DNA of 64,000 nt from Paenarthrobacter aurescens (GTDB lineage Bacteria; Actinomycetota; Actinomycetes; Actinomycetales; Micrococcaceae). This document shows, in pieces, positions 59,834-64,000 of this stretch (positions within the stretch are counted from its first letter, which is position 1; every line of letters begins with the position of its first letter). The stretch spans positions 213,699 through 277,698 of the forward strand of contig NZ_JAOEFX010000008.1 in the NCBI RefSeq assembly GCF_025421775.1, given 5' to 3'. A model generated the notes under the pieces. That model saw only the letters and a list, made by a program, of their open reading frames with translations. It did no database searches and was not told the origin of the DNA. The translations under genes and the position numbers were made by a program.

Positions 59834-62062
59834 ATGCACGACGCTGATTTGGTCCACGAGCAGGAATACGTTGCCGGGCTGTACGCCCGGCTCGATGAGC
59901 TGCGCGCAGAAAAGCGCGCCCAGCTGGCGCAGGTGCGCAAGGCCGGCGCGGTGGGAACCATGCAGAACGTTTCCGAACGTGACGCGTTCGCCGCACTGTA
60001 CGAAGACCGCCTGGCCCAGCTGGACGCCGTCGACGACCGCTTGGTCTTCGGTCGCCTCGATCTGGATTCGGGGGAGGCCCAGTACATCGGCCGTATCGGG
60101 CTGTCCACTGCTGATCTCCAGCGGCTGATGGTCGACTGGCGTGCGCCCGAGGCCGGCCACTTCTACCAGGCGACCGCCTTCGACCGCCAAGGTGTGCGCC
60201 GTCGTCGTCACCTGATCCTGCAGGGGCGGGACGTCAAAGCAATCGAAGACGACGTCCTGGACGCTGGGATGCTCGCGGACAACGACTCCCTCCAGGGCGA
60301 AGGTGCGCTGCTGGCTGCGTTGAACTCCAAGCGCACGGGCCGCATGTCGGACATCGTGGGCACCATCCAGTCCGAACAGGACCGGATCATCCGTTCCTCC
60401 ATATCCGGCGCGCTGGTCGTTCAGGGTGGTCCCGGAACGGGTAAGACCGCCGTTGCGTTGCACCGCGCGGCGTACTTGCTTTATACGCACCGCGATCGGC
60501 TCAAGAGTGCCGGTGTCCTGCTGGTCGGACCGTCGTCGTCCTTCATGCACTACATCGAACGTGTGCTCCCGTCCCTCGGTGAGACGGGTGTGGTCATGGC
60601 CAGCCTTGGCCGCCTGATGCCAGGCATCAACGCCATTCCCGAGGACAACGCGGACATTGCTGCGCTCAAGGGCAAGCTGGACATGGCAACTGTGGTGGCA
60701 AATGCCGTGGCCAACCGGCAGCGGACGCCTGCAGAGGACAGAATCCTCGAAGTTGATTCGCGGAAGCTGACACTGACAGTCCGTCAGGTGCGCCGTGCCC
60801 GGGAAAAGGCGCGCGCCACGGGAAAGCCCCACAACGAAGCCCGGCTCACGTTTGTCAAGATCCTCCTGCGCGAACTCACGGAACAGCTGACGGACCTCGT
60901 CGAAGAGGGCAACATCGGCAATAACGCCGACCGCGCCTATCTGGCCGAAGACGTCCGGTCTGCCCGGGACGTACGCATCGCACTGAACCTCTGCTGGATG
61001 CCGATGACTCCTGAGAAGCTGATCTCCGAGCTCTTCAGCAAGCCGGCCATCCTTGAAGCCTGCACGCCGCACCTGACGCCCGCGCAGCGTTCGTTGCTGC
61101 AGCGTCCAGTGGATGCACCGTGGACGGAAGCAGATGTTCCGTTGCTGGACGAGGCTGCGGAATTGCTGGGTGAGCTGGATCCGGCTGCGGGCAGGGGACT
61201 GGCCCAACAGGAAGCTGACCGCGCGCGCGATCTCGCCAACGCCAAGCAAACACTTGCCAACATGGAAGCGATGGGCGTGGACGTCCTGGTGACGGCTGAA
61301 GAGCTGGCTGAACAGAACCAGGAACGCGAAGGGCGCTTGACCGCGGCCGAACGCGCCACAAGCGACCGGTCGTGGGCCTTCGGCCACATCGTGGTTGACG
61401 AGGCGCAGGAACTCTCGCCCATGCAGTGGCGGCTCCTGGTGCGTCGCTGCCCGTTGAAGTCCTTCACCATCGTGGGCGACATCGCCCAGACGAGTGCCGC
61501 GGCCGGCGCCAATTCGTGGCAGAGCGCTTTGGCGCCGTCGTTCGGTGATCGCTGGACGTTGGAAGAACTTACCGTCAACTACCGCACACCGTCGCAGATC
61601 GCAGAAGCCGCAGTCCGCATGGCCAACCGCGCAGGCCTCGTCGTCTCAGCACCCAAGGCCGTCCGCGAAGGCAAATGGTCACCCATCGTGGACCACGTCG
61701 AGGCAGACGGCATTGTGAAGCGCTTGGTTGAGGTCCTGCCGGAGGAAGTCGAGGCCATCGACGGGGGCCTGCTGGCTGTCATTGCCGACGGACCTTTGCT
61801 CCCGCAGGCAACTGCTGCCCTGCGGGCGGTCTACGGCCGCCGCATCGGAGCGGGCGCCGGCAGCTACGAGCAAGACATCGTGGTCATCAGTCCCAAGGAA
61901 GCCAAGGGACTGGAATTCGACGGCGTCGTGGTCCTTGAACCGGCTGCCATGCTGAACCACGAGCATGGCAAAGTGGGCGACCTTTATGTCGCGATGACAC
62001 GAGCCACGCAGCGTCTGCGCCTCATCGCGGCCGCACCGGTTCCTGCCGGCATCGAGCGCTAG
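59834..62062 (+). CDS. HelD-like superfamily 1 ATPase (RNA polymerase recycling factor)
   Basis: The 742-residue protein has an N-terminal coiled-coil (about 1-60, EYVAGLYARLDELRAEKRAQL) as used by HelD to enter the RNA polymerase secondary channel. A UvrD-like motor follows with Walker A GGPGTGKTAVAL (near 198), VVDEAQELSP (near 519) and GDIAQTSAAAG. SPKEAKGLEFDGVVVLEP and YVAMTRATQRL are the last helicase motifs. HelD/HelR proteins dislodge stalled RNA polymerase, and some confer rifamycin tolerance. I saw no rifamycin-associated element upstream; a -10-like TAGAAT is at 59792-59797. Confidence 0.88.
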   Translation: MHDADLVHEQEYVAGLYARLDELRAEKRAQLAQVRKAGAVGTMQNVSERDAFAALYEDRLAQLDAVDDRLVFGRLDLDSGEAQYIGRIGLSTADLQRLMVDWRAPEAGHFYQATAFDRQGVRRRRHLILQGRDVKAIEDDVLDAGMLADNDSLQGEGALLAALNSKRTGRMSDIVGTIQSEQDRIIRSSISGALVVQGGPGTGKTAVALHRAAYLLYTHRDRLKSAGVLLVGPSSSFMHYIERVLPSLGETGVVMASLGRLMPGINAIPEDNADIAALKGKLDMATVVANAVANRQRTPAEDRILEVDSRKLTLTVRQVRRAREKARATGKPHNEARLTFVKILLRELTEQLTDLVEEGNIGNNADRAYLAEDVRSARDVRIALNLCWMPMTPEKLISELFSKPAILEACTPHLTPAQRSLLQRPVDAPWTEADVPLLDEAAELLGELDPAAGRGLAQQEADRARDLANAKQTLANMEAMGVDVLVTAEELAEQNQEREGRLTAAERATSDRSWAFGHIVVDEAQELSPMQWRLLVRRCPLKSFTIVGDIAQTSAAAGANSWQSALAPSFGDRWTLEELTVNYRTPSQIAEAAVRMANRAGLVVSAPKAVREGKWSPIVDHVEADGIVKRLVEVLPEEVEAIDGGLLAVIADGPLLPQATAALRAVYGRRIGAGAGSYEQDIVVISPKEAKGLEFDGVVVLEPAAMLNHEHGKVGDLYVAMTRATQRLRLIAAAPVPAGIER

Positions 62063-62086
62063 GAAAAACGGACCCTGCAATCCTGC

Positions 62087-62102
62087 TAACTTAGATCTCG
62101 TG
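62087..62102 (+). promoter_or_regulatory. Possible -10 of tyrS
   Basis: TAACTT (62087-62092), seven bases, then GTG 62100. No RBS is present, so the transcript may be leaderless. No T-box is present. Confidence 0.4.
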
Positions 62103-63422
62103 TCACACGTAAACAACCTCGAGTCCCAACACAACGATCCCGCCTTTGCCAACGTATGGCAGGAGCTCAAATGGCGCGGCCTGGTCCACGTTTCCACTGA
62201 TGAAACGGAACTGGAAAAGCTGCTCGCCGGGGACCCGATCACGTATTACTGTGGCTTCGATCCCACTGCGCCGTCCCTGCACTTGGGCAACCTGGTGCAG
62301 TTGCTGGTGATGCGCCGCCTTCAGCTGGCCGGCCACAAGCCGCTGGGCTTGGTGGGCGGTTCCACCGGCCTGATCGGTGACCCGCGTCCGACGGCGGAAC
62401 GCACCTTGAACACCAAGGACACCGTCGCGGAGTGGGTGGGCTACCTTCAGGGCCAGGTGCGCCGTTTCCTCAGCTTCGAGGGCGAAAACCCAGCCCGCAT
62501 GGTTAACAACCTCGACTGGACCGCGCCCCTGAGCGCCATCGATTTCCTGCGTGAGATCGGCAAGCACTTCCGTGTGGGCACCATGCTCCGCAAGGATGCC
62601 GTGGCGTCCCGCCTGAGCTCGGATGAAGGCATCAGCTACACAGAGTTCAGCTACCAGATCCTGCAGGGCATGGATTACCTCCAGCTCTTCCGCGACTACG
62701 GTTGCGCGCTGCAGACCGGTGGCTCGGATCAGTGGGGCAACCTCACCAGCGGTACGGAACTCATCCGCAAGGTGGAGGGCAAGAGCGTGCATGCCTTGGG
62801 CACCCCGCTCATCACCAACTCGGATGGCACCAAGTTCGGCAAGAGCGAGGGCAATGCCATTTGGCTGGATCCGGATATGTGCAGCCCGTACACGTTCTAC
62901 CAGTTCTGGCTCAACACGGCGGACGCGGATGTGGTGGATCGCCTTAAGGTCTTCACGTTCCTTTCCCGTGCTGAGATTGAAGAGCTCGGGCAGGCCGTGG
63001 CGGAACGTCCGTTTGCCCGTGAAGGCCAGAAAAAGCTCGCGTTCGAAGTGACTTCTCTCGTACACGGCGTCGACGCAACCGAGAAGGTCATCGCCGCTTC
63101 GGCCGCGCTTTTCGGAAACGGCGACCTCACCGTCCTGGATGAGCGCACCCTCGAAGCCGCCACCGCCGAACTTCCCTCTGCGAAAATCGGCACCGACGGT
63201 TTGGGGATCATCGACCTCCTGGTGGCCTCAGGTCTTTCGGACAGCAAATCAGCTGCTCGCAGGACCGTGGGCGAGGGTGGGGCATACGTCAACAACACGA
63301 AGGTGTCCGATCCCGACGCCGTCATTGCACAGGACGAGCTTCTGCACGGCCGCTATTTGCTCCTTCGCCGGGGCAAGAGGAACTTGGCCACTATTGAGGT
63401 TTCGGCCCAGGTTTCCTCATAA
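62100..63422 (+). CDS. tyrS: Tyrosine-tRNA ligase
   Basis: The 440-residue class I synthetase has the HIGH motif as HLGN (PTAPSLHLGNLVQLL, near residue 60), the KMSKS loop as KFGKSEG (near 241) and a C-terminal S4 RNA-binding domain (SAARRTVGEGGAYVNNTKV). It belongs to the TyrRS form common in actinobacteria. It precedes a ribosomal RNA operon. A strong terminator follows. Confidence 0.97.
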   Translation: MSHVNNLESQHNDPAFANVWQELKWRGLVHVSTDETELEKLLAGDPITYYCGFDPTAPSLHLGNLVQLLVMRRLQLAGHKPLGLVGGSTGLIGDPRPTAERTLNTKDTVAEWVGYLQGQVRRFLSFEGENPARMVNNLDWTAPLSAIDFLREIGKHFRVGTMLRKDAVASRLSSDEGISYTEFSYQILQGMDYLQLFRDYGCALQTGGSDQWGNLTSGTELIRKVEGKSVHALGTPLITNSDGTKFGKSEGNAIWLDPDMCSPYTFYQFWLNTADADVVDRLKVFTFLSRAEIEELGQAVAERPFAREGQKKLAFEVTSLVHGVDATEKVIAASAALFGNGDLTVLDERTLEAATAELPSAKIGTDGLGIIDLLVASGLSDSKSAARRTVGEGGAYVNNTKVSDPDAVIAQDELLHGRYLLLRRGKRNLATIEVSAQVSS

Positions 63423-63431
63423 TCCAGCTCT

Positions 63432-63470
63432 AAAAGGGCCGGCAGCCCCAGTGGTTGCCGGCCCTTTTTC
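63432..63470 (+). terminator. Rho-independent terminator after tyrS
   Basis: A stem of 13 bp (63432-63444 with 63456-63468), core GGGCCGGCA, is followed by TTTTTC. Confidence 0.93.
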
Positions 63471-63480
63471 TGTTTAAGCC

Positions 63481-63659
63481 TGTTGGTGCCCTGGCAGAGC
63501 AGGCGGTGGGGTGGCTGGGTGGGGTGGTGTGATGGGCTTCACTGGGGTTGTTGTTGGTGTGTTTGGCGGGTTGGGGGGTGTTGGTGGGCTTGTTTGTTCA
63601 GTGTTTGCGGGGTTTTTGGGTGGTGTTGGGGTGGATTTGGTGTGGGGGTGGGGCGCGTG
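63481..63659 (+). other. G/T-rich, nearly C- and A-free stretch upstream of the rRNA promoter
   Basis: The + strand here is dominated by G and T (runs such as GGGTTGGGGGGTGTTGGTGG). It holds no gene. It contains many GGG tracts and may form G-quadruplexes or act as an upstream promoter element. Confidence 0.65.
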
Positions 63660-63665
63660 TAAAGT
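63637..63665 (+). promoter_or_regulatory. Probable ribosomal RNA operon promoter
   Basis: A -35-like TTGGTG (63637-63642) and a -10 TAAAGT (63660-63665) are 17 bp apart. The sequence TAAAGTTATTCGAG is familiar from rRNA promoters of Arthrobacter relatives. Confidence 0.55.
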
Positions 63666-64000
63666 TATTCGAGTCGCCGCCGCTGATGCGGAAAGTTAGC
63701 GACAATCTCCCTTCAAATCACCGGTTCCGGTAGTGCTTTTGTGTGCTTCTGGTGGGTGTGGGAGGCCTGGTGGCTGGTTTGCTTTGTGCGGCTGGTTCGG
63801 GTAAGTTTGAAAAGTTGCTCCGGAGCGATCCTGGACCCTGTTGGGGTGTGGGTGGTGCCGGTTAGTGTCTGTTGTTTGAGAACTCAATAGTGTGCCAAGT
63901 TTGTTGATACCGATTGTTTTACAATTGGTTGAAATTTATGCCAGTTCTGTCATGCACCCCCGTGTGTGGTGGGCTGGTTTTCAGCTGGTTTCGAATTTTG
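63666..64000 (+). other. Leader of a ribosomal RNA operon (16S gene begins beyond the window)
   Basis: GAGAACTCAATAGTGTG (63878-63894) is the processing/antitermination-type sequence common in leaders and spacers of actinobacterial rrn operons. It is followed by an AT-rich leader with TTGATACC and TTTTACAATTGG. No 16S sequence itself is present yet. The short hairpin GCTCCGGAGC lies near 63818-63827. Confidence 0.72.

Noticed and set aside
59777..61387. A 536-residue frame antisense to the HelD-like gene
   Set aside because: Shadow frame; the sense strand encodes complete helicase motifs.
63511..63733. Short glycine/valine-rich frames upstream of the rRNA promoter
   Set aside because: They are produced by the G/T-rich composition and run into the promoter; no RBS or conservation-like features.

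Overview
The window reads as a chromosomal segment of a high-GC actinobacterium of the family Micrococcaceae, most likely Arthrobacter or Paenarthrobacter. The evidence is gene order (ftsK-pgsA-cinA-clgR, DUF3046-recA-recX-miaB-miaA-dapF-hflX-lexA, hisCBH-priA, DUF1844-infC-rpmI-rplT, pheST, argCJBDFRGH, tyrS, rrn), high third-position GC, an infC gene starting with ATT, and L20 and IF3 proteins with long Micrococcaceae-style C-terminal extensions. Almost everything is core chromosome. No prophage, insertion sequence, CRISPR array or tRNA gene was seen.

Layout. 1-2.2 kb: end of ftsK, pgsA, cinA and the HTH regulator clgR. 2.3-8.4 kb: a MarR regulator divergent from DUF3046, then the SOS gene recA with recX, then miaB, miaA and dapF. 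8.4-13.2 kb: a methyltransferase facing dapF, then a long leader with a six-codon ORF (MFLIFE) in front of hflX and a DinG-type helicase. 13.2-14.7 kb: lexA divergent from a LysM membrane protein, with two SOS boxes between them. 14.8-20.6 kb: his genes hisC, hisB, hisH, a 52-residue membrane protein, priA, SseB-like and an MFS gene. 20.6-24.6 kb: DUF1844 and the infC-rpmI-rplT translation operon with a terminator-like hairpin in its leader, then an RNA methyltransferase. 24.6-31.9 kb: transporters, NUDIX, a truncated metN relic, a radical-SAM gene with a LexA box, pyroglutamyl peptidase, SIMPL and a lipoprotein. 32-35.7 kb: pheST. 35.7-39.3 kb: an accessory-looking, partly AT-rich stretch with two secreted proteases and a lipoprotein. 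39.3-47.6 kb: a phosphopantetheinyl transferase facing an M1 aminopeptidase and a 1318-residue Pls/PosA-type NRPS, then a quinone oxidoreductase and a fatty acid desaturase. 47.7-56.5 kb: the complete arginine operon with its own repressor. 56.6-63.4 kb: a mycothiol-type DinB protein, the alkylation repair pair AlkA/Mpg, a HelD-like ATPase and tyrS. 63.4-64 kb: a G/T-rich stretch, then promoter and leader of a ribosomal RNA operon that begins beyond the window.

How the genes work together. The SOS circuit is unusually complete: LexA, RecA and RecX, the probable SOS division inhibitor, and probable LexA boxes at recA, lexA and the Rv2578c-like radical-SAM gene. Arginine is made by the cyclic route, with ArgJ recycling acetyl groups, and ArgR probably acts at the argC promoter. 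The PPTase can activate the carrier domain of the NRPS. Several genes appear leaderless, with a TAnnnT hexamer exactly six bases before the start codon. The observation most worth following is the hflX leader: MFLIFE resembles the macrolide-sensing leader peptide of msrD (MYLIFM), which suggests antibiotic-responsive attenuation of the ribosome-splitting GTPase HflX.
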